A program made the translations under genes and the position numbers. The notes under the pieces are model-generated. The model did no database searches. It worked only from the letters and a program-made list of their open reading frames with translations, and had not been told where the DNA came from. DNA of 64,000 nt from Hyphomicrobiales bacterium (GTDB lineage Bacteria; Pseudomonadota; Alphaproteobacteria; Rhizobiales; Rhizobiaceae): positions 1-64,000 of the forward strand of contig UBNV01000019.1 of NCBI GenBank assembly GCA_900466945.1. The letters run 5' to 3'. Within the stretch, counting starts at the first letter, position 1, and each line of letters begins with the position of its first letter. Shown piece after piece: positions 34,008 through 43,732 of this stretch.

Positions 34008-35291
34008 TCAGTCTTCCGTAGCGCTTCCCGACGGGCGGCGGTCGGATCGAACGGCAAACCCCTCAATGTATTCCTGCATCCGATCAGGATCGAAAATCCG
34101 GCCATCCATGAAGCGGTCGTCCGGCGATGTGCCGGGCAGCAGCACCGCTTCATCCGGCAGAGAGGCTTCCGCACCTAGGGCCGCACGATAGAGGTCGGCC
34201 CGATAGGCGCTCTGGGCACGCCGAATGTTCTCGGAGCTGAACTCCACTTGTCCCCAACGGATCATCTGGCTGTAGATCCAGAGTGCCTGATTGGTCTGAG
34301 GGTAATTGGCCGCCTGGCGATGAAAGACGAAATAGTCGCGGATCAACCGGCGATTGCCGCATGCATCGAGACTGAACTCGCCGGCCAGCACGCGACGGAT
34401 AATGTCCCGCGGCGCCGCAATGTAGCGCGGCGAAGCCAGGATCTCGGACAGGTGATCGTGATTTTCGGACTGATCGCACCAGCGTGCCGACTTGTCCAGC
34501 GCAACGATCAATCGGCTGACTGTATCGGCATTCGTTGCGGCCCAGTCAGGGCGCATGCCGACGACCTTTTCCGGTGCCGAAGGCCAGATGTCTTGTTTCG
34601 CGGCCACGATACGCCCGACGCCACGCTCTGACGCCACCATGTTCCAGGGAGCGCCGACGCAGAACCCGTCGATGGCACCGGCTGCAAGTGCATCCGAGGT
34701 CAGCGGCGGCGGCACGACCACGAGCTTGACGTCAAGATCCGGGTCCACCCCGCCTGCCGCCAGCCAGTAGCGAAACTCGTAATTGTGCGAGGAGAATGGA
34801 TAGGTCATGCCGAGCGTCGGCGATTGCTCCCCGTTTTGCCTCATGTCTGCCAGCACGTTTGCAAGCGCCTTGGCATTGTCCAGCGCACTCGCGTCCTCGG
34901 CCAGATCGGCATGAGCCTTCATCCGCTCGTACAGTCTGAGCGACAAGGTGATCGCATTGCCGCCGCGACCGAGAGAAAAGGGCGTGATCGTAGGGGAAGG
35001 GTTGGATCCGAGATCCAGCATCGAGGCGACCGGCATGGGTGACAGCATGTGTGCGATATCGAACTGCCGAAAGGCGAGGCGGTCTCGGACATTGGCCCAA
35101 GAGACATCGCGCACGAGGTCGAGCGTGAGGCCTTCGCGTTCGGCAAATCCCATTTCCGCTGCCGCAATCAGGATCGAGGCGTCCATCAACGGGATAAATC
35201 CGGCGCGCAGGATCCGTTGCTCCCGCCCGGAGCCGTGGAGCGCCGGGGCGCCTGTGCCAATTTCTCCCTGCCTGCTCATCATGTCACTCAC
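34008..35291 (-). CDS. nasS: Nitrate/nitrite sensor NasS
   Basis: A 427-aa NrtA-like protein without signal peptide: the chain goes straight into ILRAGFIPLMDASILIAAAE. Family motifs TYPFSSHNYEFRYWLAAGG and DGFCVGAPWN match the ligand-binding fold of NrtA. In known NasST systems, NasS holds NasT inactive until nitrate or nitrite binds. It lies 24 bases after nasT in the same direction and ends before the sigma-54 promoter of the nas operon. Confidence 0.93.
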   Translation of the reverse strand: MSDMMSRQGEIGTGAPALHGSGREQRILRAGFIPLMDASILIAAAEMGFAEREGLTLDLVRDVSWANVRDRLAFRQFDIAHMLSPMPVASMLDLGSNPSPTITPFSLGRGGNAITLSLRLYERMKAHADLAEDASALDNAKALANVLADMRQNGEQSPTLGMTYPFSSHNYEFRYWLAAGGVDPDLDVKLVVVPPPLTSDALAAGAIDGFCVGAPWNMVASERGVGRIVAAKQDIWPSAPEKVVGMRPDWAATNADTVSRLIVALDKSARWCDQSENHDHLSEILASPRYIAAPRDIIRRVLAGEFSLDACGNRRLIRDYFVFHRQAANYPQTNQALWIYSQMIRWGQVEFSSENIRRAQSAYRADLYRAALGAEASLPDEAVLLPGTSPDDRFMDGRIFDPDRMQEYIEGFAVRSDRRPSGSATED

Positions 35292-35315
35292 TTCAGTGTC
35301 CCCGCAGGATTGTCA

Positions 35316-35903
35316 TCACAACAGCAGTCCCGCTGCGGTCACCACGCTCTGGGCTATGTCGACCAGTTTCTTCTTCTCGTTCATCGCCGTCTGGCGCAGC
35401 AGCGCGAAGGCCTCCTCTTCGCTCATGCCGCGCATCTTCATGAGAATGCCCTTGGCACGCTCGATGATCTTGCGCTCCTCGAGCGCAGATCGGGCCTCGG
35501 CAAGCTCCTGTTGCAGGCGGCTGAAGGCGTTAAAACGGCTCACCGCCATGTCGAGGATCGGCTTCACGCGCTCCTTGCGCAATCCATCGACGATATAGGC
35601 CGAGACGCCGGCATCCACGGCGGCCTCGATCGAGGCGGTATCGGAACGGTCGACGAACATGGCAATCGGACGGCTGACCGAGCGGGTCAGCTGGAACAGA
35701 TGCTCCATCATGTCGCGGTTGGGATTCTCGATATCAATGATGATGACATCGGGAGAAAGCGTCTCGACCGTCTTGGCGATCCCGTTTATCTCCAGCGCCA
35801 CCGTGACATGCCGGTGTCCCGCCTCGCGCAAACCATCCTCGATGATCGCCGCGCGAACGGCGTTCTCATCAATAACGAGGATGGTCAGGTCCAGATGGCT
35901 CAT
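35316..35903 (-). CDS. nasT: ANTAR-domain antiterminator NasT
   Basis: A 195-aa RNA-binding regulator. The N-terminal half is a receiver-like domain (LTILVIDENAVRAAIIEDGL, VIIIDIENPNRDMMEHLF); the C-terminal half is the ANTAR helix bundle (IERAKGILMKMRGMSEEEAF and LLRQTAMNEKK). It promotes read-through of leader terminators by binding paired hairpins. Start MSHLDLT at 35903 fits the family; ATG 35921 adds six residues. Its target hairpin is visible before nrtA. Confidence 0.95.
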   Translation of the reverse strand: MSHLDLTILVIDENAVRAAIIEDGLREAGHRHVTVALEINGIAKTVETLSPDVIIIDIENPNRDMMEHLFQLTRSVSRPIAMFVDRSDTASIEAAVDAGVSAYIVDGLRKERVKPILDMAVSRFNAFSRLQQELAEARSALEERKIIERAKGILMKMRGMSEEEAFALLRQTAMNEKKKLVDIAQSVVTAAGLLL

Positions 35904-36098
35904 GCGCGATTGATGACGCAAGGCAGCAAAGTTGGCAAGCTGCGGGCCTAAATTTTGAGCCGAACAATTTCCGGCTTATTTTTTTGGCAACCGCTCTGCC
36001 CCGTCGTGTTCCGTCAAGCGGTTAAGACGAAGCCCCCGAAGTTTTCTGACTCCAGGGGCTCGCAGATTCGTACTCTCTTCAGCAACGCCGTCCTGAGG

Positions 36099-37433
36099 TC
36101 AGTCTTGCCCTTTCGGCTGCAGCGAGATCTGCCGAACGATAGCCAGCGAGACAAGCGTGCAAATCGCACCCGACAGAAGGTAGAGGCCGGCGGCAAAGAG
36201 GCCGAACCAGGTCGACAGCAGGAGTGCAGCCAGAGGCGCGAAGCCGGCGCCAAACATCCAGGAAAGCGCTGAGACCATGGCCGATGCCGTGTAGCGGTTT
36301 CGCCGGTCGAACAGCGAGGCGACGGCACCGGAGGATTGGGCAAAGTTGAACCCGAGCACGAGGAAGCCGAGCATCATGTATATGGTCACGCCCGGAAGAT
36401 CGCCATTCAGCAAGAGGGGAGCCGTCAACGCGAACACACCGATCGCCCAGGCGCCCCAGACAAGGATCTTCTCGCGACCGATTCGGTCCGAGAGCCAGCC
36501 CGAAAACAGCATGGCGAGCACGCCGAGCGCAGCACCCGCAGCCTCGATCAGGAGGAAGGTGCCGGGTGCTTCATCCGTGTAGAGGAAAATCCACGACAGC
36601 GGGAAGACTGTCACCATGTGGAACATAGCAAAGCTTGCGAGCGGCACGAAGACGCCGAGCAGCACGGTCCGCCCGTCCTGCGCCATCGTGGTTCGCAGTC
36701 CGGTCGGGGTGAGCTCGTTGGTCTCGAAAAGCTCCTTGAACTCTGGCGTATCGACAATGCGAAGTCGCGCAAACAGCGCCACGACATTGATCGCGAAGGC
36801 GACGAAGAACGGATAGCGCCAGCCCCAATCGAGGAAGTCTGCCGCCGAAAGCGTCATGACCAGATAGGCGAAAAGCACGGCAGCCACCGCGAGACCGACC
36901 ACGGCGCCGAGCTGCGGCACCATGGCATAAAAGCCGCGTTTGTCCTTGGACGCGGTGATCGCAAGAAGCGGCGCCAGCCCGTCCCAGGTGCCACCGAGTG
37001 CAAGGCCCTGTCCAATGCGAAGCAGGGCAAGCATGGCAATCGCCCACCAGCCAGCGATGTCGTAGGCAGGCACGAGACCCATGGCCACGGTCGAAGTTCC
37101 CAGCAGGAAGAGCGCCACCGTAAGCTTGATGACACGGCCATGCCGCCGGTCGAGCATGGTGAACAGCACAGTGCCGAGCGGGCGGGCCACGAAGGCAAGT
37201 GCCACGAGCACGAATGACCAGAGCGTGCCAGCCAACGGATCGAGAAACGGAAAGATCCGGGCCGGGAAGACGAGGACGGACGCGATGGCAAAGACGAAGA
37301 AGTCGAAGAATTCAGACGTGCGCCCAATGATCACGCCAACGGCGATGTCCGAGGGAGAGACGTGATGATCGTCTTCAGAAGTTGTGCGGCCGTTCTGTGC
37401 GGCGGGGGATGCAGAGCCGGTCATGCTCGCCAT
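36099..37433 (-). CDS. MFS transporter of the metabolite:H+ symporter (MHS) family
   Basis: A 444-aa inner-membrane protein with twelve membrane segments. MHS features are SEFFDFFVFAIASVLVFP in the first segment, RPLGTVLFTMLDRRHGRVIK after segment 2 and the repeat SDRIGREKILVWG. Family members move organic acids, shikimate or betaines; the substrate here is unknown. It is divergent from the cyo operon. Confidence 0.9.
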   Translation of the reverse strand: MASMTGSASPAAQNGRTTSEDDHHVSPSDIAVGVIIGRTSEFFDFFVFAIASVLVFPARIFPFLDPLAGTLWSFVLVALAFVARPLGTVLFTMLDRRHGRVIKLTVALFLLGTSTVAMGLVPAYDIAGWWAIAMLALLRIGQGLALGGTWDGLAPLLAITASKDKRGFYAMVPQLGAVVGLAVAAVLFAYLVMTLSAADFLDWGWRYPFFVAFAINVVALFARLRIVDTPEFKELFETNELTPTGLRTTMAQDGRTVLLGVFVPLASFAMFHMVTVFPLSWIFLYTDEAPGTFLLIEAAGAALGVLAMLFSGWLSDRIGREKILVWGAWAIGVFALTAPLLLNGDLPGVTIYMMLGFLVLGFNFAQSSGAVASLFDRRNRYTASAMVSALSWMFGAGFAPLAALLLSTWFGLFAAGLYLLSGAICTLVSLAIVRQISLQPKGQD

Positions 37434-37672
37434 AACGCGTGATCACTTTCTTGTCTCAACAGGGCGGATCCGAACGGGGGAAATACAGTCCGCGCCTTAG
37501 TCTAACATGCTGCAAAGCGATGCCGCAGACACGCCCAAATTGACAGGTGACAAATTGTCGTATGTGCTGCACCGCAAAACCCGACTAACTACCTCGGCGA
37601 ATATCAATGGTCGTCGAGTGGTGTTTCGGGGGGACCCCTGCTCAGTGACCCGTCAGTGTATCAGGGTACGAG
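37434..37672. promoter_or_regulatory. Divergent promoter region between the MFS gene and cyoA
   Basis: A possible vegetative promoter for cyo is TTGACA at 37540-37545 with TATGTG at 37561-37566 (15-base spacer, short). The spacer contains the small dyad GACAA-A-TTGTC at 37549-37559, a possible operator. No known binding motif was recognised. Confidence 0.4.
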
Positions 37673-38878
37673 ATGCAGAAGCTTCGCCTCCCGAAATTGT
37701 TCACCGCCGTCATGGCGGTCCTCTTCCTGTCCGCCTGCAAGGCGGAAGTCCTTGCACCAACCGGCGACATCGCGGCACAGCAGCGCGACCTCTTGGTGAT
37801 CTCCACTTTGCTGATGCTGATCATCATCATCCCTGTGATGGTGCTGACCTGCTGGTTTGCTTGGCACTACCGGGCGGCCAACAAGGAAGCGATCTACAAG
37901 CCGAACTGGTCCCACTCCACCAAGCTTGAGCTGATCATCTGGGCGATCCCCCTGATGATCATCATCTGCCTGGGTGCGCTGACCTGGGTCGGCACCCATC
38001 TTCTCGATCCCTACCGTCCGCTGGCGCGCGTCTCCGAAGAGCAGCCGCTCGATCCGCAGCAGGAGCCGCTGGAGGTGCAGGTCGTCGCGCTCGATTGGAA
38101 ATGGCTCTTCATCTACCCGCAATACGGCGTTGCAACCGTAAATGAACTTCCGCTCCCCGTTGATCGTCCGATCCGCTTTTCGCTGACCTCATCTTCGGTC
38201 ATGAACGCCTTCTACATCCCGCACATGGCCGGCATGATCTACGCCATGCCCGGCATGCAGACGACTCTGCACGGGGTCTTCAACGAGGAAGGCACCTTCC
38301 AGGGGCTTGCCTCGCACTATTCGGGTGCCGGTTTCTCCGGCATGCGCTTCAAGGCTAACGCAATCGACGCAGCAGCCTTCGAGGCCTGGGTTGAAGAAGC
38401 GCGCTCTGGCAGCGCAAAGCTCGACCGCGCCAAGTATCTGGAGCTCGAGCGCCCCAGTGAAAACGTCAAGCCGGGAGTCTTCGCCAGTATCGATCCGCAG
38501 CTCTTCCCGCGCGTCGTCAACATGTGCGTCGAAGAGGGCAAGATCTGCATGGCCGAGATGATGGCGCTCGACGCCCAGGGCGGCACAGGTCTCGCCGGCA
38601 CGGTCAACATGAGCGCTCTCATCTACGACAAGCACGAACGCCGGGGCACGCGCGAGCCGGTCTTCGGTTGGGAACCCTTCAAGGTTCTGGGCTTCTGCTC
38701 GGTCGAGGAACTGGAGCAGATGCTGGCCGCAAAGCCCGCCTCCTTCAACGACAAGCCCGTCGTTTCGGGTCCCCTGATGGGACACAACATGCAGCAGCCG
38801 TCATCGCCCTTCGGCGGTGAGGCCGAACGCTTCCTCACGCTCGTTCGGCAGGCAGCCGGCAATGCGCCGCAACTCTGA
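37673..38878 (+). CDS. cyoA: Cytochrome o ubiquinol oxidase subunit II
   Basis: A 401-aa lipoprotein subunit. A lipobox (LFLSAC) ends the signal peptide, followed by two membrane segments and a periplasmic cupredoxin-like domain (LDWKWLFIYPQYGVATVNEL, SVMNAFYIPHMAGMIYAMPG) lacking CuA ligands, as expected for a quinol oxidase. The C-terminal extension to 401 aa is longer than in the E. coli protein (315 aa), as seen in rhizobia. First gene of cyoABCD. Confidence 0.96.
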   Translation: MQKLRLPKLFTAVMAVLFLSACKAEVLAPTGDIAAQQRDLLVISTLLMLIIIIPVMVLTCWFAWHYRAANKEAIYKPNWSHSTKLELIIWAIPLMIIICLGALTWVGTHLLDPYRPLARVSEEQPLDPQQEPLEVQVVALDWKWLFIYPQYGVATVNELPLPVDRPIRFSLTSSSVMNAFYIPHMAGMIYAMPGMQTTLHGVFNEEGTFQGLASHYSGAGFSGMRFKANAIDAAAFEAWVEEARSGSAKLDRAKYLELERPSENVKPGVFASIDPQLFPRVVNMCVEEGKICMAEMMALDAQGGTGLAGTVNMSALIYDKHERRGTREPVFGWEPFKVLGFCSVEELEQMLAAKPASFNDKPVVSGPLMGHNMQQPSSPFGGEAERFLTLVRQAAGNAPQL

Positions 38879-38890
38879 CAGGAATTCGGT

Positions 38891-40894
38891 ATGGCTACGA
38901 TAGACCATTCCACCACGTTTCTTCTCGGTCGCCTTAACTGGAGTGCGATCCCGACGGATCCGATCGTTCTGGCGACTTTCGCTGTCGTCGTGGTCGGCGG
39001 CGCCGCCACGGTCGGCGCGCTCACCTATTACCGCCTCTGGGGTTACCTCTGGCGCGAATGGCTGACCTCCGTCGATCACAAAAAGATCGGCATCATGTAC
39101 ATCATCCTGGCGTTGATCATGCTGGTGCGCGGCTTCGCCGACGCCATCATGATGCGCCTGCAGCAGGTGCTGGCCTTCAACGGATCCGAGGGGTACCTGA
39201 ACGCCCACCATTATGACCAGATCTTCACCGCCCATGGCGTGATCATGATCTTCTTCGTGGCGATGCCCTTCGTCACGGGTCTGATGAACTATGTCGTGCC
39301 GCTGCAGATCGGCGCGCGCGACGTCTCTTTCCCCTTCCTCAACAACTTCTCCTTCTGGATGACCGTCGGCGGCGCAGTCCTGACCATGGCCTCGCTCTTC
39401 GTCGGCGAGTTTGCGCAGACAGGTTGGCTCGCCTTCCCGCCGCTCTCGGGTATCGGATACAGTCCCTGGGTCGGGGTCGACTATTACATCTGGGGTCTGC
39501 AGATTGCAGGGGTCGGAACGACGCTCTCAGGCATCAACCTGCTCGTCACCATTGTGAAGATGCGTGCGCCGGGCATGACCCTGATGCGCATGCCGGTCTT
39601 CACCTGGACCGCACTCTGCACCAACATCCTCATCGTCGCCTCCTTCCCGGTGCTGACGATGACGCTGATCCTCCTGACGCTCGATCGCTACGTGGGAACG
39701 AACTTCTTCACGAACGATCTCGGCGGCAACCCGATGATGTATATCAACCTCATCTGGATCTGGGGTCACCCGGAAGTCTACATCCTGATCCTGCCGCTCT
39801 TCGGCGTCTTCTCGGAGATCACGTCCACCTTCTCCGGCAAGCGGCTCTTCGGCTACAGCTCGATGGTCTACGCCACCGTCTGCATCACGATCCTGAGCTA
39901 TATCGTCTGGCTGCACCACTTCTTCACAATGGGTTCCGGTGCATCGGTGAACGCCTTCTTTGGCATCACCACCATGATCATCTCCGTGCCCACAGGGGCC
40001 AAGATCTTCAACTGGCTCTTCACCATGTACAAGGGACGGGTGCGCTTCGACCTGCCGATGATGTGGACGGTCGCTTTCATGCTGACCTTCACCATCGGCG
40101 GCATGACGGGCGTTCTTCTGGCAGTTCCACCGGCAGACTTCGTCCTGCACAACTCGCTCTTCCTGGTGGCGCACTTCCACAACGTCATCATTGGCGGCGT
40201 GCTGTTCGGCTGCTTTGCCGCTATCGCCTACTGGTGGCCCAAGGCCTTCGGCTTCCAGCTCAACGTCTTCTGGGGCAAGGTCTCCTTCTGGAGCTGGGTC
40301 AGCGGCTTCTGGCTCGCCTTCATGCCGCTCTATGTGCTCGGCCTGATGGGTGTCACCCGCCGCATTCGCGTCTTCGATGATCCGGATCTCCGGATCTGGT
40401 TCATCCTCGCAGCCCTCGGCGCCGTGCTGATCGCCATCGGCATCGCTGCCTTCTTCATCCAGGTCGCCGTCTCGATCTGGCAGCGCAAGGATAACATGGA
40501 TCTCTCTGGCGATCCCTGGGATGGCCGCACGCTGGAATGGGCGACCTCGTCTCCTCCGCCGGCCTACAACTTCGCCTTCACGCCTGTCGTCCATGACCTG
40601 GATGCCTGGCACGACATGAAGCAGGTCGGGCAGAAGCGTCCGAAGGCACCGTATATCCCGATCCACATGCCGCGTTACACCGGCACGGGTGTCGTCATCT
40701 CGGCCTTGGCCACACTCTGCGGCTTTGCGCTGGTCTGGTACATCTGGTGGCTGGCGGCTGTATCCTTCGTGGCAATCATAGCCGCCGCGATCGCCCACAC
40801 CTTCAACTACGACCGGGACTACTACGTCCCCGTCGATGAGGTCGAGCGCGTCGAAAAGGCCCGTGACCGCGAACTCGCAAGCGTGGGAGCGTGA
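38891..40894 (+). CDS. cyoB: Cytochrome o ubiquinol oxidase subunit I
   Basis: A 667-aa heme-copper oxidase core with about 15 membrane segments. It carries heme and CuB ligands in [33 protein letters not shown] and [11 protein letters not shown]. Twelve bases separate it from cyoA; the long opposite-strand frame is a shadow. Confidence 0.97.
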   Translation: MATIDHSTTFLLGRLNWSAIPTDPIVLATFAVVVVGGAATVGALTYYRLWGYLWREWLTSVDHKKIGIMYIILALIMLVRGFADAIMMRLQQVLAFNGSEGYLNAHHYDQIFTAHGVIMIFFVAMPFVTGLMNYVVPLQIGARDVSFPFLNNFSFWMTVGGAVLTMASLFVGEFAQTGWLAFPPLSGIGYSPWVGVDYYIWGLQIAGVGTTLSGINLLVTIVKMRAPGMTLMRMPVFTWTALCTNILIVASFPVLTMTLILLTLDRYVGTNFFTNDLGGNPMMYINLIWIWGHPEVYILILPLFGVFSEITSTFSGKRLFGYSSMVYATVCITILSYIVWLHHFFTMGSGASVNAFFGITTMIISVPTGAKIFNWLFTMYKGRVRFDLPMMWTVAFMLTFTIGGMTGVLLAVPPADFVLHNSLFLVAHFHNVIIGGVLFGCFAAIAYWWPKAFGFQLNVFWGKVSFWSWVSGFWLAFMPLYVLGLMGVTRRIRVFDDPDLRIWFILAALGAVLIAIGIAAFFIQVAVSIWQRKDNMDLSGDPWDGRTLEWATSSPPPAYNFAFTPVVHDLDAWHDMKQVGQKRPKAPYIPIHMPRYTGTGVVISALATLCGFALVWYIWWLAAVSFVAIIAAAIAHTFNYDRDYYVPVDEVERVEKARDRELASVGA

Positions 40895-40899
40895 CGACC

Positions 40900-41520
40900 A
40901 TGAGCACCATCACCAAATCCGACGCACCTGCCGTCTATTGGGAAACAGAACCGCATCATCATCCGGAAGGCGCGTCCACGCGGCTCGGCTTCTGGGTTTA
41001 CCTGATGAGCGACTGCCTGATGTTCGCGGTCCTCTTCGCGGTCTTCGGCGTTGTCGGCCAGAGCTACGCTGCCGGCCCCGGCCCCAAGGCGCTCTTCGAC
41101 CTGAATCTGATCGCGATCAACACCGGCTTCCTGCTGGTCTCCTCGATCACCTTCGGTTTTGCGATGCTCGCCATGTACGAAGGTAGGCAGGCCCGCATGC
41201 AGGCATGGCTTGCCGTAACCCTGCTGCTCGGCCTCGCCTTCCTGGCGCTCGAAATCTACGAGTTCCATCACCTGATCGAACTCGGCGCCGGCCCGCAGCG
41301 GTCTGCCTTCCTCTCGGCCTTCTTCGCGCTGGTCGGGACCCACGGACTTCATGTCTTCTTTGGCTGCATCTGGCTCGTGACGCTAATGGTCCAGGTCAGC
41401 CGCAAGGGCCTCGTACCGGCCAATACGCGGCGCATGGAATGCCTGAGCATGTTCTGGCACTTCCTCGATGTCATCTGGATCGGGGTCTTCACCTTTGTCT
41501 ATCTCCTGGGGATGATCTGA
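40900..41520 (+). CDS. cyoC: Cytochrome o ubiquinol oxidase subunit III
   Basis: A 206-aa integral membrane protein with five segments, containing LGFWVYLMSDCLMFAVLFAV and THGLHVFFGCIW typical of CyoC. ATG 40900 was chosen, as GGGAG lies at a workable distance; GTG 40891 would overlap the cyoB stop. Confidence 0.95.
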   Translation: MSTITKSDAPAVYWETEPHHHPEGASTRLGFWVYLMSDCLMFAVLFAVFGVVGQSYAAGPGPKALFDLNLIAINTGFLLVSSITFGFAMLAMYEGRQARMQAWLAVTLLLGLAFLALEIYEFHHLIELGAGPQRSAFLSAFFALVGTHGLHVFFGCIWLVTLMVQVSRKGLVPANTRRMECLSMFWHFLDVIWIGVFTFVYLLGMI

Positions 41521-41918
41521 TGTCGCAACATTCCATCGAGCCCCACGGCCATCACGAGCCCGGCCACGACAACACCGGTCACGACCACGGCAGTTATCGT
41601 TCGTATCTCACTGGCTTCGTGCTGGCGGCGATCCTGACGATCATTCCCTTCGCCATCGTCATGAGCGGTGGCTTTGACAGCCGCGTGCTGACGGCGGTGA
41701 CGGTGATCGGCTTTGCCGTCGTCCAGATCCTCGTCCACATGGTCTATTTCCTGCACATGAACACCCGCTCCGACGAGGGCTGGACGATGCTGTCGATGAT
41801 CTTCACCATCATCGTGGTGGTGATCATGATCGCTGGCTCCGTCTGGGTCATGTACAATCTGAACACCAACATGATGCCATCAATGGACCACGAGAGCTTC
41901 CAGGGCTTCGGCTCCTGA
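41520..41918 (+). CDS. cyoD: Cytochrome o ubiquinol oxidase subunit IV
   Basis: A 132-aa small subunit with three membrane segments after a His-rich N-terminus (HGHHEPGHDNTGHDHG). Conserved HMVYFLHMNTRSDEGW is present. The start overlaps the cyoC stop (TGATG). No cyoE (heme O synthase) follows. Confidence 0.94.
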   Translation: MSQHSIEPHGHHEPGHDNTGHDHGSYRSYLTGFVLAAILTIIPFAIVMSGGFDSRVLTAVTVIGFAVVQILVHMVYFLHMNTRSDEGWTMLSMIFTIIVVVIMIAGSVWVMYNLNTNMMPSMDHESFQGFGS

Positions 41919-41934
41919 GCGAATAGGTGAGGTG

Positions 41935-42639
41935 ATGACGCGGACGCGCAGACCGTGGTGGCTCATCGGGCTGGGCGTGCTTGCGGTCAGCCTGCTCGTG
42001 GGCCTCGGAGTCTGGCAGCTCCAGCGCCTGCAGTGGAAGACGGCGCTGATCGAACGTGTCGAAGCGGGGCTTGTGGCCCCGCCGTCCGCTGCTCCCGGAC
42101 CCGATCTTTGGACGGATGTCACATCCGACACGGCGGAATATCGTCGCGTCGAAGTGAACGGGCAGTATCTGCCCTCTGACGATACACTCGTGAAGGCCGT
42201 CACATCTAGAGGCTCAGGTTTCTGGGTCATGTCGCCCTTCGAGACGGATGACGGCTGGCGCCTCTTCATCAACAGGGGCTTCGTGCCGGATGACCGCACC
42301 GCGGATTCCGACAGGCGGCGACCTGAGGGCGAGCAGACGGTCACAGGCCTCCTGCGCCTCACCCAGCCCGGCGGCGCTTTTCTCCGCGACAACGACCCCG
42401 CGGCCAACCGATGGTTCTCCCGCGACACGGTCGCCATTGCTGAGGCCCTCGGGCTGGGAGAGGTCGCTCCCTATTTCATCGATGCCGATGCATCAGGCGA
42501 TACAATGCCCGTGGGCGGGCTGACGGTGGTGACTTTCCCCAACAACCATCTTGGCTATGCCATCACTTGGTTCGGTTTGGCCGCCGTCTTTGCCTTCCTT
42601 CTGTATCGCGCCACCCGCCCGGAGGGGACGAAGCACTAG
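41935..42639 (+). CDS. SURF1-family oxidase assembly protein
   Basis: A 234-aa protein with an N-terminal and a C-terminal membrane anchor flanking a periplasmic domain. It shows the SURF1 pattern LGVWQLQRLQWKTALIERV and VNRGFVP-like INRGFVPDDR, and ends FGLAAVFAFLLYRA. SURF1 proteins help to insert heme in heme-copper oxidases. It follows cyoD by 16 bases and serves this oxidase. Confidence 0.92.
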   Translation: MTRTRRPWWLIGLGVLAVSLLVGLGVWQLQRLQWKTALIERVEAGLVAPPSAAPGPDLWTDVTSDTAEYRRVEVNGQYLPSDDTLVKAVTSRGSGFWVMSPFETDDGWRLFINRGFVPDDRTADSDRRRPEGEQTVTGLLRLTQPGGAFLRDNDPAANRWFSRDTVAIAEALGLGEVAPYFIDADASGDTMPVGGLTVVTFPNNHLGYAITWFGLAAVFAFLLYRATRPEGTKH

Positions 42640-42652
42640 GCCCGCTTCGTCG

Positions 42653-43561
42653 TCAGGAGACTTCGTATCGGCTGGCAAGGGCCGTCGAGAGTTGTGCCGC
42701 AAAGCGTGCCGCCGCGACCGGAAGCGTCCGACCGCGCAACTGTCCCATGTAAAGCACGCCCGCCGGCACATCGCGCTTGTCGAGCGGCCGTGTGATCATC
42801 TCCCCCGTCATCGTATGGTCCGAAAGCCCGATCGGGATCTGGAAAGTGATGATGTTCTCCGCAACAGCATGGTTGCGCAGGAACTCGAAGCTATCGGACT
42901 CGATCACCGGCTCCAGCCGATAGGATGATTTCTGCGCTGCCATGTCCATCAGGTGGCGGACGCCGAAAGGCGCCGTCGGCAACGAATAGGGATAGTCGAG
43001 GCAGTCGCTAAGCCGGATGGTCTCCTTGGCTGCCAGAGGATGATGCGGTGCCATCACCACATGCACCGGCTGGTGCACCCGGATCAGCGTCATGAAATCC
43101 GCCATCCGCACCGGCTCGAAAACGATCGCCAGATCCGCCGAGTGATCGACCAGCGACTGCTCCGCCGCCTGCCGATCGCGCAAATGCACGCCGAAGGTCA
43201 CCGCCGGATGGTCCTTGCGATAGTGCGCGATCTGATGAGGCAGGAAATAGGGCAGGAGCGCCTGGCTGCAGGCGATCGACACGTGACCACGGCGAACCCC
43301 TGAAAGGTCGGCGATCTGCGAGCGCACCCGCTCCATGTCGGAGATCTGGTTGCGGATGTGATGGATCAGGATCTCGCCAGCACTCGATAATCGAACTCCA
43401 TGCGGCAGCCGCTCGAAGACCGGCACGCCAAGTTCCTCTTCCAGCGCCAGAATGCGCCGATTGAGCGCCGTGGACGTGATGGCCAGTGATTCCGCGGCCC
43501 CGCGGATGGAGCCGGCTTTGGCGACAGCATCGATGTACCGAAGCGAAGTCAGGTGCCGCAT
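42653..43561 (-). CDS. LysR-family transcriptional regulator
   Basis: A 302-aa protein with N-terminal winged helix (MRHLTSLRYIDAVAKAGSIR, STALNRRILALEEELG) and a LysR effector-binding domain. ATG 43561 is preceded by AGGAGA at 8 bases. It is divergent from the BMP-type importer operon and probably regulates it. It converges with the SURF1 gene (13-base gap). Confidence 0.9.
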   Translation of the reverse strand: MRHLTSLRYIDAVAKAGSIRGAAESLAITSTALNRRILALEEELGVPVFERLPHGVRLSSAGEILIHHIRNQISDMERVRSQIADLSGVRRGHVSIACSQALLPYFLPHQIAHYRKDHPAVTFGVHLRDRQAAEQSLVDHSADLAIVFEPVRMADFMTLIRVHQPVHVVMAPHHPLAAKETIRLSDCLDYPYSLPTAPFGVRHLMDMAAQKSSYRLEPVIESDSFEFLRNHAVAENIITFQIPIGLSDHTMTGEMITRPLDKRDVPAGVLYMGQLRGRTLPVAAARFAAQLSTALASRYEVS

Positions 43562-43732
43562 GTGAAATCTCCTGTCGTGATGCAAATTTTGCAGCAGCTC
43601 GCGCAAAACTTAGCACAAGACAGAAGCGGCGCCATATGGGTTACTCAAAGATGAACGCGGAGCGCCATAGAAAATCAGGGGAACCAGCGCCCGCCCGAGC
43701 TTCACTGTTCATCCTGATTTGGGAGATCCTTC

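Noticed and set aside
35930..35990. Stem AGCCG/CGGCT followed by T-rich sequence upstream of nasT as a terminator
   Set aside because: The stem is only 5 bp and points along the plus strand where no gene ends.
39527..40798. A 423-aa minus-strand frame opposite cyoB
   Set aside because: Its composition is the complement of hydrophobic codons (Asp/Glu/His/Arg-rich); cyoB is certain.
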